Origin: Pseudomonas sp. H9
Lineage (GTDB): Bacteria > Pseudomonadota > Gammaproteobacteria > Pseudomonadales > Pseudomonadaceae
Direction of reading: 5' to 3'
Assembly (NCBI RefSeq): GCF_004353925.1
Contig: NZ_SMOK01000002.1
Span: 114,968-178,967 of the forward strand
DNA: 64,000 nucleotides
The notes under the pieces were generated by a model that ran no database searches, had not been told where the DNA came from, and was given only the letters and a program-made list of their open reading frames with translations. This document shows positions 27,608-37,350 of the stretch, in pieces (positions within the stretch are counted from its first letter, which is position 1; each line of letters begins with the position of its first letter). The position numbers and the translations under genes were made by a program.

Positions 27608-28858
27608 ATGCTTACCCCTTTGATCAATATCACGCCCTTGCGAGCCTTGTGCTTCGCCATGACTTTGGCGCTGTTCGAGCTGCTGACCTACCTCGCCAGT
27701 GACGTGGTCATGCCGGCGATGCCGGTGGTGGTCACGGATCTCAATGCCAGCCCCGTCTACATTCCCCATGCGCTCAACCTCTATCTGCTCGGCGGCGTGC
27801 TGCTGCAATGGCTGATCGGCCCGTTGGCTGACCGCTATGGCCGCAGGCCGCTGTTGTTGGCGGGGTGCGCGATTTTCTGCGTGACTTGCCTGGCAACCTT
27901 TTGGGTGCAGGGCATCGAACTGTTCAACCTGCTGCGCCTGCTGCAGGGCATTGGCCTGGGTTTTGTGGTGACGGTCAGTTACCCCGCATTGAACGAGGCG
28001 TTCAGCGAAGCCGATGCCGTACGCATGATGGCGTTATTGGCAAACATCGCACTGCTGTCCCCATTGCTTGGCCCGTTGGTGGGCACCTTGCTGCTGGAGT
28101 GGGTGTCGTGGCGTTGGTTGTTCGTGGTCTTCGGCGCTTGCGCGGTGCTGTCGTGGCTGGCGCTGTACCGATTTATGCCCGAGACCCTGGGCGTCGTGCG
28201 CCGTGACGGTTCGCGCCTGGCGTTTCAGCCGATCCACCTGAAGGCATTGTTACTGGGGTATACCCAGTTGCTCAGCAACCGTCGCTTTGTCGCGGGCAGC
28301 GCAGCGCTGGGTCTGGTCGGCTTGCCACTGATCGGCTGGATCGGCTTGTCGCCGGTGCTCCTGATTCACGATGAAGGTCTGAGCACCCTGGACTACGCCC
28401 TGTGGCAGTTGCCGGTGTTCGGCGGGCTGATTCTGGGGAACTTGATCATTAACCGCATCGCCGACCGTTACCCACTCAAGCGCTTGGTACAGCGTGCACT
28501 GTGGCCTTACCTGGCGGGGCTTTCGGGCATGATGCTCGCCACATGGTTGCTGCCTGGTGTGCCTAGCCTGGTGGCGGGAATGTCGGTGTATGCCCTTGGC
28601 CTGGGTATTGCCAACGCCGTGCTGTACCGCATGACCCTGTTCTCCAGCGAGCAGAGCAAGGGGCTGGTCTCGGCCATGCTGGGGATGATCACCATCGCCT
28701 TGCTGGGCGTGGGCGGCGCGTTGCTGGCCATGCTGGGTGCGGGGGCGAGCTTGTTGAGTTTTGCGTTGGCGGCGGGTTCAGCCGGTATATTGGCGCTATG
28801 GCCTCTGCAGGTCGTTCTCAGGGCCTGCGGTGAGCAAACCGAGGCAATGCCGGGATAA
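27608..28858 (+). CDS. MdfA-like major facilitator multidrug exporter
   Basis: The 416-aa protein has twelve hydrophobic segments and resembles E. coli MdfA along its whole length. The first membrane segment keeps the acidic residues needed for drug/proton exchange (L-F-E-L-L-T-Y-L-A-S-D). The loop 2-3 motif A (G-P-L-A-D-R-Y-G-R-R-P) and the segment A-L-L-A-N-I-A-L-L-S-P-L-L-G-P are also conserved. It probably exports cationic or neutral toxic compounds using the proton gradient. The ATG giving MLTPLIN was chosen; a 16-codon longer start is possible. Confidence 0.87.
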   Translation: MLTPLINITPLRALCFAMTLALFELLTYLASDVVMPAMPVVVTDLNASPVYIPHALNLYLLGGVLLQWLIGPLADRYGRRPLLLAGCAIFCVTCLATFWVQGIELFNLLRLLQGIGLGFVVTVSYPALNEAFSEADAVRMMALLANIALLSPLLGPLVGTLLLEWVSWRWLFVVFGACAVLSWLALYRFMPETLGVVRRDGSRLAFQPIHLKALLLGYTQLLSNRRFVAGSAALGLVGLPLIGWIGLSPVLLIHDEGLSTLDYALWQLPVFGGLILGNLIINRIADRYPLKRLVQRALWPYLAGLSGMMLATWLLPGVPSLVAGMSVYALGLGIANAVLYRMTLFSSEQSKGLVSAMLGMITIALLGVGGALLAMLGAGASLLSFALAAGSAGILALWPLQVVLRACGEQTEAMPG

Positions 28859-28882
28859 CCCCGGCAGGCGCCTCAGGCAGGC

Positions 28883-30436
28883 TTATGGGCGCTGTTCGGC
28901 CACCGGATTGTCGTCTTCAGGCACTTGCTTGCCCTTGTCGACCTCCTGACGCCACTGCAGGGCAATCAGGATCAGGGTCGGCACGCCGAGCAAAGCGGTG
29001 ATCAGGAAGAAGTCGTGATAACCGAACTTCTCCACCATCACGCCTGAGTAGCCACCAATCAGGCGTGGCAATAGCAGCATGATCGAGCTGAGCAACGCAT
29101 ATTGGGTGGCGGAGAACTTCAGGTTGGTCAGGCTCGACAGGTAGGCCACGAAGGCAGAGGTGGCCAGGCCCGAGCTGAAGTTATCGAGGGAAATGGTCAC
29201 CACCAGCATCTGCAGGTTCGGCCCCATATCGGCCAACATCAGGAACAGAATGTTGGTGGCTGCCGAGGCCGCGCCGCCGATGAACAGGATCGGCAAAATA
29301 CCGAAGCGCACGATCAGCAAGCCACCCATGCCGGCACCGACCAGAGTCATGATCAGGCCGAAAATCTTGCTGACGCTGGCAATCTGATCTTTGGTGAAGC
29401 CCTGGTCGATGTAAAACACGTTGGCCATTACGCCCATCACCGTATCGGACATACGGTAGGTGGCAATCAGGCCGAGCAACAGCAGGGCTTGCCAGCGGTA
29501 GCGCAGAATGAAGTCGTTGACCGGTGTCAGCACCGGCGCGAGGCCTCGACGGCCCATGGACGACAGGCACAGGGCGGTCAGGGTGATGTAGAGGATGGCC
29601 CGCAGGAAGGCGCGGTCTTCCAGCAGCAGGTCGAGCAGGCTGACACCGTCGAACAGCACGCTGGCGAAATCGGTGTTGTAGAGCTGGGTGAAGGTCGCCG
29701 GTACCGAGACCAGCAGGATGATCAACACGAACACCGAAACCAATTGATGGACCAGGCCATAACGGGCTGCAGACAATTGGGTGCGCAACGGCACCGGTGG
29801 TTCGCGCATCAGCAGGGTAGTGATCACGGCAGGCAGCATCAGCACGCCGAACAGCACATAGGTGCCGGTCCAGGCTTTGTGCAGGTAACTGAAACCAGTA
29901 GAGCCGAAGCCTTCGGCAAAAAACAGCGCACCGGCGGTCGCCAACAGCGCGGCAACCCGATAACCAGCCATGTAGCTGGCGGCCAGTGCGGCCTGGCGTT
30001 GGTCGTCGGCGATTTCCAGGCGATAGGCGTCTACGGCGATATCTTGAGTGGCAGAAGCAAAGGCAACCAGTACGGCCAGGGCGATCAGCCACGACAGGTG
30101 CTTTTGCGGGTCACAAAAGCCCATGCCGACCAAACCGATTACCACCAGAACCTGAGAGAGCACCAACCAGGAGCGGCGGCGCCCGAGTTTACCGAGCAAG
30201 GGCAGGCGCCATTGGTCGAGAAGTGGCGACCAGACCCATTTGAAGGCATACGCCAAACCGATCAGGCTGGCATAACCGATGGTTTCACGGGCCACCCCGG
30301 CCTCGCGCAACCACACCGACAGCGTTGAAAACACCAGCATGTAGGGCAAGCCGGCCGCAAAGCCGAGCAGTAACAGCACCAAGGTAGACGGGCTGGCATA
30401 GGCAGCGAGCGCAGCGCGCCAGGTTTTACGGGGCAT
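28883..30436 (-). CDS. ampG: AmpG muropeptide permease
   Basis: Inner-membrane transporter importing GlcNAc-anhydroMurNAc peptides released from the wall, for recycling and as signals for AmpR/AmpC beta-lactamase induction. The 517-aa protein has about fourteen hydrophobic segments and AmpG features such as L-G-F-A-A-G-L-P-Y, the W-S-P-L-L-D loop, and F-C-D-P. It shares no operon with an ampC gene here. The mdfA-like gene converges on it with only 24 bases between stops. Confidence 0.93.
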   Translation of the reverse strand: MPRKTWRAALAAYASPSTLVLLLLGFAAGLPYMLVFSTLSVWLREAGVARETIGYASLIGLAYAFKWVWSPLLDQWRLPLLGKLGRRRSWLVLSQVLVVIGLVGMGFCDPQKHLSWLIALAVLVAFASATQDIAVDAYRLEIADDQRQAALAASYMAGYRVAALLATAGALFFAEGFGSTGFSYLHKAWTGTYVLFGVLMLPAVITTLLMREPPVPLRTQLSAARYGLVHQLVSVFVLIILLVSVPATFTQLYNTDFASVLFDGVSLLDLLLEDRAFLRAILYITLTALCLSSMGRRGLAPVLTPVNDFILRYRWQALLLLGLIATYRMSDTVMGVMANVFYIDQGFTKDQIASVSKIFGLIMTLVGAGMGGLLIVRFGILPILFIGGAASAATNILFLMLADMGPNLQMLVVTISLDNFSSGLATSAFVAYLSSLTNLKFSATQYALLSSIMLLLPRLIGGYSGVMVEKFGYHDFFLITALLGVPTLILIALQWRQEVDKGKQVPEDDNPVAEQRP

Positions 30437-30479
30437 GGGCCAACATCTGCCTCAAGTTTACGAAAACAAAGCGCGCACT

Positions 30480-30833
30480 CTAACCGCTGTGCTCCATCGG
30501 GCGCCAGCCATGACGCAACATATCCACACGATTATTGTGCACGGTGACGCCTTCTGCCCGTAAGCGGGCACGCTGCTCGTCGCCTGAAGGCGTGCCCAGG
30601 GCCAGGCTCAAACGTCCCCCTGCTCCCAGCACCCGATGCCAGGGTAACTGCGTGTCGCCGGGCAACTGGCTCAGGGTGCGCCCGACCCAGCGCGCTGCGC
30701 GGCCCAGCCCCGCCAGTTCAGCAAGTTGGCCGTAGCTGACGACCTTGCCTGACGGCACCTGGCCGAGTACCAGATACAGTGCCATTCGTCGGGCTTGGGC
30801 GTGTTCCGTCGGATCGCCGGGTGGCGCTGTCAT
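30480..30833 (-). CDS. Alkyltransferase-like (ATL) protein of the MGMT family
   Basis: The 117-aa protein is the C-terminal DNA-binding fold of O6-alkylguanine transferases with its winged helix (Y-G-Q-L-A-E-L-A-G). The active-site motif reads P-W-H-R-V instead of P-C-H-R-V, so the alkyl-accepting Cys is replaced by Trp. Such ATL proteins do not repair DNA themselves but flag O6-alkylguanine for nucleotide excision repair. The start was set at the ATG giving MTAPPGD, preceded by GCGAGG. Confidence 0.9.
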   Translation of the reverse strand: MTAPPGDPTEHAQARRMALYLVLGQVPSGKVVSYGQLAELAGLGRAARWVGRTLSQLPGDTQLPWHRVLGAGGRLSLALGTPSGDEQRARLRAEGVTVHNNRVDMLRHGWRPMEHSG

Positions 30834-30919
30834 TGCGGCCTCGCAGGTATTTGCGCTGAAGTTGGTGCGATCGGGTAACAATCAGGAATTGAACTCATTG
30901 GCATGAGGCGGGTCAGTCC

Positions 30920-30947
30920 TTGCTCTACGGGCGGGTATCTGGATAAT
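30920..30947 (+). promoter_or_regulatory. Candidate sigma70 promoter of the DUF481 gene
   Basis: TTGCTC and GATAAT hexamers are separated by 16 bases, 38 bases before the DUF481 start. A small hairpin (CGGGC / GCCCG) followed by six Ts overlaps it and could act as an attenuator or as a terminator for upstream transcripts. Confidence 0.4.
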
Positions 30948-30984
30948 GCCCGACTTTTTTGCAAACCAGAGTCCGTCGTTGCTT

Positions 30985-31992
30985 ATGTTTTCTAGAGTCT
31001 TGCTGTGCCTTGCCCTTGTTTCTACCTGCTCTATCGCTGTCGCAGATACAGTGTGGATGAAAAACGGTGATCGGCTAAGCGGCAAGATCACCGTTTTTGA
31101 TGGCGGCAAGCTGTTGCTCAAAACTGAGTACGGTGGCTCCATCGCCCTCGACTGGAAGCAGGTCAAGACCCTGGAAAGCGACCAGGAGCTGCTGGTCAAG
31201 CAGGATGCCTACACCGGTGAGAAAGCCAAATCACTGAGCGCCGCTGAAGACGGCAAGGTTACCCTTGCCAACGGCGACGCGCCCAAGACTGTGGAACTGG
31301 CGAGCATCCAGCAAATCATGAAACCCCAGCCGGTGATCGAAGATTTGTCGTGGAAGGGCAACGTCGATGTGGCCATGGACTACAAACGCGCTGAGTCCGA
31401 CAGCGATGACTACGACGTCGACTTCAAAACCACGGCACGTCACGGGCGCTGGCGGCATCAGGCGGAAGGTGAGTACAACCGCGAAAGCAAAGATGACGTC
31501 ACCACCACCAATAACTGGAGTGCCGAGTACGCGCTGGACCGCTTCCTGACCGAGAAGTGGTTCTGGCAAGGGCGTCTTGAGTACAAGCGTGATCATATTG
31601 AAGACCTGGCCCGTCAACGCACCGTGGGTACCGGCCCGGGTTACCAGTTCTGGGATGACGAGTTGGGTGCTTTCTCCCTGGGTTCGCTGATCAACCGTAC
31701 CGACTATGAATATGCCGACGGCGGCAAAGACAACTTCTACTCCCTGGCGATGAAGTGGGATTACAACCGCTACCTGATCGGCAAGCGCGTTGAGTTCTTC
31801 ACCAGTGGCGAAGTCGGCAAGCCGCTCGACGGCGTGGCCAACTACGCACTGGATGCCGAAGTTGGCCTGCGCTACAAGGTCACCGAGTGGGCGTCATTGA
31901 ACCTCAAGGCGGAAAAAGACGTGATCAGTGGTACCCGCGACAGCGACCTGGATAAAACCCGCTACACCGCAGGCTTCGGGGTGACCTGGTAA
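30985..31992 (+). CDS. DUF481 family outer-membrane beta-barrel protein
   Basis: The 335-aa protein begins with a signal peptide (cleavage expected after S-I-A-V-A, near residue 20). Residues about 21-110 form a soluble N-terminal part (D-T-V-W-M-K-N-G-D-R-L-S-G). The rest alternates aromatic and charged residues and ends in an aromatic residue (G-F-G-V-T-W), typical of an outer-membrane barrel. DUF481 proteins have been called salt-induced outer-membrane proteins, but the function is not established. The start giving MFSRVLL was chosen since it begins the signal peptide. Confidence 0.88.
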   Translation: MFSRVLLCLALVSTCSIAVADTVWMKNGDRLSGKITVFDGGKLLLKTEYGGSIALDWKQVKTLESDQELLVKQDAYTGEKAKSLSAAEDGKVTLANGDAPKTVELASIQQIMKPQPVIEDLSWKGNVDVAMDYKRAESDSDDYDVDFKTTARHGRWRHQAEGEYNRESKDDVTTTNNWSAEYALDRFLTEKWFWQGRLEYKRDHIEDLARQRTVGTGPGYQFWDDELGAFSLGSLINRTDYEYADGGKDNFYSLAMKWDYNRYLIGKRVEFFTSGEVGKPLDGVANYALDAEVGLRYKVTEWASLNLKAEKDVISGTRDSDLDKTRYTAGFGVTW

Positions 31993-32098
31993 GTCTGCTG
32001 GCAAGCGCCGACGATAATGATTATTTTGGCGGTGATGCACAGGGCCGGATTTTCCCTCCGGCCAGCCCTCAATCCATTGTCGAGTCGGGAGTCACACC

Positions 32099-32827
32099 GT
32101 GAGCGCTAAAGTCGCACAACAGGCCCGGGAGTTGCTGCTCAAGGAGTACCGTGGAGTCCTGTCGACCCATTCCAAGTCGATGCCGGGCTTTCCCTTTGGT
32201 TCGGTAGTGCCGTACTGCCTGGATGCCGAAGGCAACCCACTGATCCTGATCAGCCGCATCGCTCAGCACACCCACAACCTGCAGAAAGACCCCAAGTGTT
32301 CTTTGCTGGTGGGCGAGCGTGATGCCGAAGACGTGCAGGCCGTCGGTCGTCTGACGGTGTTGGCTCAGGCGCACAAGCTTGATGAACCGGCACTGGTAGA
32401 AGCTGCCGCTGAGCGCTATTACCGCTATTTCCCTGAGTCGAGCAACTACCACAAAGCCCATGATTTCGATTTCTGGGTGTTGAAACCGGTGCGGCATCGC
32501 TACATCGGTGGCTTTGGCGCGATCCATTGGGTTGATCACCTGAGCCTGGCCAATCCTTTTGCCGGCAAGGCCGAGCTGAGCATGATCGAACACATGAACA
32601 GCGACCACGCTAACGCCATTGCCCATTACGTCCAGCTCAGCGGCCTGCCGCAGGGTACGGCGCAAATGGTCGGTATCGACAGCGAAGGTATGCACCTGCG
32701 CATTGGCCAGGGGTTGCACTGGCTGCCGTTCGCGGTGCCTTGCAATACGCCGATACAAGTGCGCGAAGCCTTGGTTTTTCTGGCACGTGCCGATCAGTGG
32801 CCGGCGCGTGAAAGCGCTCAGGGTTGA
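32099..32827 (+). CDS. HugZ-like pyridoxamine-oxidase-fold protein with C-terminal DUF2470
   Basis: The 242-aa protein has a split-barrel flavin/haem-binding fold (residues about 1-150) and a C-terminal DUF2470 domain (about 155-235) with the H-M-N-S-D-H-A segment. That pair is typical of HugZ/HutZ-like haem-utilisation proteins and of related pyridoxamine-phosphate-oxidase-like proteins. No haem uptake genes are nearby, so a role in haem breakdown is only a family-based guess. The start is a GTG. Confidence 0.82.
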   Translation: MSAKVAQQARELLLKEYRGVLSTHSKSMPGFPFGSVVPYCLDAEGNPLILISRIAQHTHNLQKDPKCSLLVGERDAEDVQAVGRLTVLAQAHKLDEPALVEAAAERYYRYFPESSNYHKAHDFDFWVLKPVRHRYIGGFGAIHWVDHLSLANPFAGKAELSMIEHMNSDHANAIAHYVQLSGLPQGTAQMVGIDSEGMHLRIGQGLHWLPFAVPCNTPIQVREALVFLARADQWPARESAQG

Positions 32828-32891
32828 AATAGCGAGTGATCGCAACCATTAAAGGTCTACTGCAAGGCCTACTTGCGTAGAGGATCCATTG

Positions 32892-33392
32892 ATGCGTGCT
32901 TTTCTATTGCTGTTTCTGATTTTTCCGGTGCTGGAGCTGTATGTGTTCTTCAAGGTCAGCAGCGCGATCGGCTTCTTTCCGGCGCTGCTGCTGATCATTG
33001 CCGGCTCCGCTCTGGGTGTGCTGGTGGTTCGGGTGGCCGGCTTGGCCACGGCCCTTCGTGCCCGCGAGAGCTTGCAGCGGGGTGAACTGCCCGCTGAAGA
33101 CATGTTTCAGGGCCTGATGCTGGCCCTCGGCGGTGGCTTGCTGCTGTTGCCGGGTTTCATCAGCGACGTGATCGGCCTGATCTGCCTGTTGCCATTCACC
33201 CGCCGCCTGCTCGGGCGCAAGATGCGCGAGCGTGCTGAAGCTCAGGCCATGCGTCAACGCGCCTTCAGCGATGACCCGTTCATGGCCCGCCCAGGCAACC
33301 CGGGTAGCTCGGCACGCCAGCCCAACGTGATCGAGGGTGAATACGAGCATCGCGACTCGCGCCCCACGACTCGGGATCCGCGTGATCTGTAA
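32892..33392 (+). CDS. fxsA: FxsA family membrane protein
   Basis: The 166-aa protein has about three hydrophobic segments (residues 3-20, 25-45, 75-105) and a polar cytoplasmic tail. It matches FxsA, a protein known to relieve F-exclusion of phage T7 in E. coli; its normal role is unknown. It lies upstream of groESL, as in other pseudomonads. A TTG codon lies directly before the chosen ATG. Confidence 0.88.
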   Translation: MRAFLLLFLIFPVLELYVFFKVSSAIGFFPALLLIIAGSALGVLVVRVAGLATALRARESLQRGELPAEDMFQGLMLALGGGLLLLPGFISDVIGLICLLPFTRRLLGRKMRERAEAQAMRQRAFSDDPFMARPGNPGSSARQPNVIEGEYEHRDSRPTTRDPRDL

Positions 33393-33408
33393 GCGTTTTA
33401 ATGCCTGC

Positions 33409-33439
33409 CATAACGGCCCCGAAAGGGGCCGTTATGCTT
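33409..33439 (+). terminator. Terminator after fxsA
   Basis: A 12-bp perfect stem (CATAACGGCCCC / GGGGCCGTTATG) with a GAAA tetraloop is followed by CTTTG. It separates fxsA from the heat-shock operon. Confidence 0.85.
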
Positions 33440-33475
33440 TGTGCGCAACGTTCGCTAAAAATTTTCATCAGCAAG

Positions 33476-33505
33476 CCTTGTAATTGAACTTGGCGACCTC
33501 ATGTA
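33476..33505 (+). promoter_or_regulatory. Candidate sigma32 promoter of groESL
   Basis: CCTTGTAA resembles the heat-shock -35 (CTTGAA) and CCTCATGTA resembles the -10 (CCCCATNT), with 13 bases between them. This is the expected spacing. It lies about 145 bases before groES, leaving a long leader. Confidence 0.6.
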
Positions 33506-33551
33506 GGGGTTACCGCAAGGTTTCCGTGGGAATGCCCCGGACATTACATGC

Positions 33552-33617
33552 GTAGTTCGCACTGCGAGCTACGAGCGGCTACGCCGCAAGCATCAACCAG
33601 CCGGTGTCGATACCGGC
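33552..33617 (+). promoter_or_regulatory. Structured leader of groES with three hairpins
   Basis: Three inverted repeats occur in a row between the promoter and the ribosome site. At 33552-33572 there is a 9-bp stem with a 3-base loop, at 33575-33587 a 5-bp stem (GCGGC / GCCGC), and at 33600-33617 a 6-bp stem (GCCGGT / ACCGGC). The ribosome site (AGGAGAG) at about 33634 is outside them. Confidence 0.55.
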
Positions 33618-33648
33618 GGATGAAAACCACAATTAGGAGAGATCGACA

Positions 33649-33942
33649 ATGAAGCTTCGTCCTCTGCATGACCGCGTCGTTATCCGTCGCAGCGAAGAAG
33701 AATCGAAAACCGCTGGCGGTATCGTTCTGCCAGGTTCGGCCGCTGAAAAACCTAACCGTGGCGAAATCGTCGCTGTAGGTACCGGTCGCATCCTGGACAA
33801 CGGTGAAGTGCGTGCGCTGGCCGTGAAAGTGGGTGACAAGGTGGTTTTCGGCCCTTACTCGGGCAGCAACACTGTGAAAGTTGACGGCGAAGACCTGCTG
33901 GTAATGGCTGAGAACGAAATTCTCGCTGTTATCGAAGGCTGA
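33649..33942 (+). CDS. groES: Co-chaperonin GroES
   Basis: Heptameric 10-kDa lid of the GroEL folding chamber in the cytoplasm. The 97-aa protein starts [10 protein letters not shown] and has the mobile loop (about residues 17-34, with G-G-I-V-L-P) that contacts GroEL. It forms a two-gene operon with groEL, 47 bases upstream of it. A strong ribosome site (TTAGGAGAG) precedes the ATG. Confidence 0.98.
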   Translation: MKLRPLHDRVVIRRSEEESKTAGGIVLPGSAAEKPNRGEIVAVGTGRILDNGEVRALAVKVGDKVVFGPYSGSNTVKVDGEDLLVMAENEILAVIEG

Positions 33943-33983
33943 TTCTGCTGGTTTCCCGTTACTCCAAAGTATTCAAGGATTAA

Positions 33984-35642
<1,659 letters not shown>

Positions 35643-35663
35643 GCCAGCCTTACCCGCTTCAGA

Positions 35664-35692
35664 AAAAGCCCCGCTTAATGCGGGGCTTTTTT
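35664..35692 (+). terminator. Terminator of groESL
   Basis: An 11-bp stem (AAAAGCCCCGC / GCGGGGCTTTT) with a 5-base loop and a T run lies 21 bases after the groEL stop. Confidence 0.93.
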
Positions 35693-35709
35693 GTGTCTGC
35701 TCTTCCGGC

Positions 35710-36477
35710 TCATCGCGGGGCAAGCCCGCTCCCACCGGAGCTTGTGGGAGCGGGCTTGCCCCGCGAAGCTTTCTCACTGTCAACTACAGGTTTGCGGTAC
35801 AGCACCCAGTAATAGCAGCCCAAACTGATCAGCCAACAAAACACCGCAGTCCACACGTTGTGCGAAAAGAAATGCGCACCTTGCAGCATTCGGCCAATCG
35901 AAAACACGCTGCCCAGGCCGAAGGCAAACAGCAGCGCGGCGCGAGCCAGACGCGGGCGTCGGTCGCGCAAGGCGAAGAACAGGGCAAATAGAGTAAAACC
36001 GGTGGCCGCATGGCCACCCGGCCAGCAGCGCCCCGGCTTGTCAGTCGCTGGCCGAGGGCTGAGCAGTTCGCTGTAGGTTTCCTTGCCTCCAAACTCTTTC
36101 AGACTCCAGGGGCACTGTACGGCAGTCACGGCTTTGACCGGAGTCACGAAGCTGGTCGACAACGCCATTGCCAACACCAGGTAACCCAATTCTCGCCGCC
36201 AGCCTTTCAGACGTTGCCAGAAAAAGCTGCCGATAAAGGCGACAATGGCCCCAAGGCCCAAGACGATGACAACCTGTTTGGCACGGTCATGCAAGATGTC
36301 TTCAAGGAAGTAGCTATGCCGGCCTATGAATTGTCCGGCTGCTGGGTCATAGGCCAGTTTGGCCAAGTCCATATCCAGTGAGGTGAGTTCCAGCAGGATC
36401 AGCAGCACTGCGGTCAGTACGGGGATGCCGAGGGCAATCCAGAGGTTGAGCGGGCGCGAGGGAGAAGGTAGCGGCAT
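35710..36477 (-). CDS. PAP2-family membrane phosphatase with a REP-encoded C-terminal tail
   Basis: The 255-aa protein has five or six membrane segments and the phosphatidic-acid-phosphatase type 2 active-site layout. A P-G-G-H motif is at residues 153-156 (His156, usually P-S-G-H), and a later motif has Arg196 and His206 (G-R-M-L-Q-G-A-H-F-F-S-H). Family members dephosphorylate undecaprenyl pyrophosphate or lipid A; which applies here is unknown. The last 18 residues (about 238-255) are translated from a REP element, and the stop codon lies at the REP edge. A ColR-like box lies 79 bases upstream, which suggests ColRS control. Confidence 0.87.
   Translation of the reverse strand: MPLPSPSRPLNLWIALGIPVLTAVLLILLELTSLDMDLAKLAYDPAAGQFIGRHSYFLEDILHDRAKQVVIVLGLGAIVAFIGSFFWQRLKGWRRELGYLVLAMALSTSFVTPVKAVTAVQCPWSLKEFGGKETYSELLSPRPATDKPGRCWPGGHAATGFTLFALFFALRDRRPRLARAALLFAFGLGSVFSIGRMLQGAHFFSHNVWTAVFCWLISLGCYYWVLYRKPVVDSEKASRGKPAPTSSGGSGLAPR
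35712..35767. repeat. REP pair inside the 3' end of the PAP2 gene
   Basis: Two inverted REP cores separated by about 6 bases overlap the final 56 coding bases of the PAP2 gene. In the other nine places in this window, REPs lie between genes or only touch a gene end. Confidence 0.93.
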
Positions 36478-36555
36478 GGCAGGTCCAGACAGGTCTAGGG
36501 AGGGTCCCGACCGGCAATTCTCGGGGAGTCGCTATAACCTGTCTGTGAAGACTAA

Positions 36556-36571
36556 GTGAAAAAAACGTCAG
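36556..36571 (-). promoter_or_regulatory. Candidate ColR-binding site facing the PAP2 gene
   Basis: On the minus strand the sequence reads CTGACGTTTTTTTCAC. As I recall it, the P. putida ColR site is YYNASNNYTTTTTCAC, and this matches at every position. It is 79 bases upstream of the PAP2 start and 96 bases from the colR start, so it could serve either gene. Confidence 0.55.
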
Positions 36572-36666
36572 CCAGCAATAATGTTGCGCCGACCTAGCCG
36601 AGCGTGGCCGATGGCCGTAAGCTGCGCCTGCCAAGCAGGCAAAAGCCCCGGACGGGAGAACCCTAC

Positions 36667-37350
36667 ATGCGAATTCTACTGGTTGAAGACAACCGCGATA
36701 TCCTCGCCAATCTTGCTGATTACTTGGGCCTTAAAGGCTACACGGTTGATTGCGCCCAGGACGGCTTGTCGGGTTTACACCTGGCCGCCACTGAACACTA
36801 CGACTTGATCGTGCTCGACATCATGCTGCCGGGCATCGATGGCTACACCTTGTGCAAGCGTCTGCGCGAAGACGCCCGACGTGACACGCCGGTGATCATG
36901 CTCACCGCGCGCGATCAACTCGATGACCGCCTGCAAGGTTTCCGCTCCGGTGCGGATGACTACCTACTCAAGCCGTTCGCTTTGTCGGAGCTGGCCGCGC
37001 GCATTGAGGCGGTGTTGCGTCGCGCCCAGGGCGGTGGTCGGCGCACGTTGCAGGTCAGTGACCTGGTTTATGACCTCGACACCTTGGAAGTCACCCGTGA
37101 AGGCAAGCTGCTCAAGCTCAACCCGGTAGGCCTGAAGTTACTGGCCGTACTGATGCAGAAAAGCCCCCATGTGCTTCGCCGCGAAGTGCTGGAAGAGGCG
37201 CTGTGGGGCGACGATTGCCCGGACAGCGACAGCCTGCGCAGCCACGTACACCAGTTGCGCCAAGTGATCGACAAACCTTTTGAAAAGGCGCTGCTGCATA
37301 CCGTCCACGGCGTGGGTTACCGCCTTGCCGAGGGCCGTGATGGAGTTTAA
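36667..37350 (+). CDS. colR: OmpR-family response regulator ColR
   Basis: The 227-aa regulator has a receiver domain with phosphoacceptor Asp51 (L-I-V-L-D-I-M-L-P-G) and a C-terminal winged helix of the OmpR type. The neighbours (colS, then a methyltransferase and an InaA-like kinase, with groEL and PAP2 on the other side) match the colRS locus of pseudomonads. ColRS keeps the outer membrane intact under phenol, metal and glucose stress. The ATG giving MRILLVED was chosen over an in-frame ATG 63 bases upstream, which has no receiver homology. It overlaps colS by 11 bases. Confidence 0.9.
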   Translation: MRILLVEDNRDILANLADYLGLKGYTVDCAQDGLSGLHLAATEHYDLIVLDIMLPGIDGYTLCKRLREDARRDTPVIMLTARDQLDDRLQGFRSGADDYLLKPFALSELAARIEAVLRRAQGGGRRTLQVSDLVYDLDTLEVTREGKLLKLNPVGLKLLAVLMQKSPHVLRREVLEEALWGDDCPDSDSLRSHVHQLRQVIDKPFEKALLHTVHGVGYRLAEGRDGV

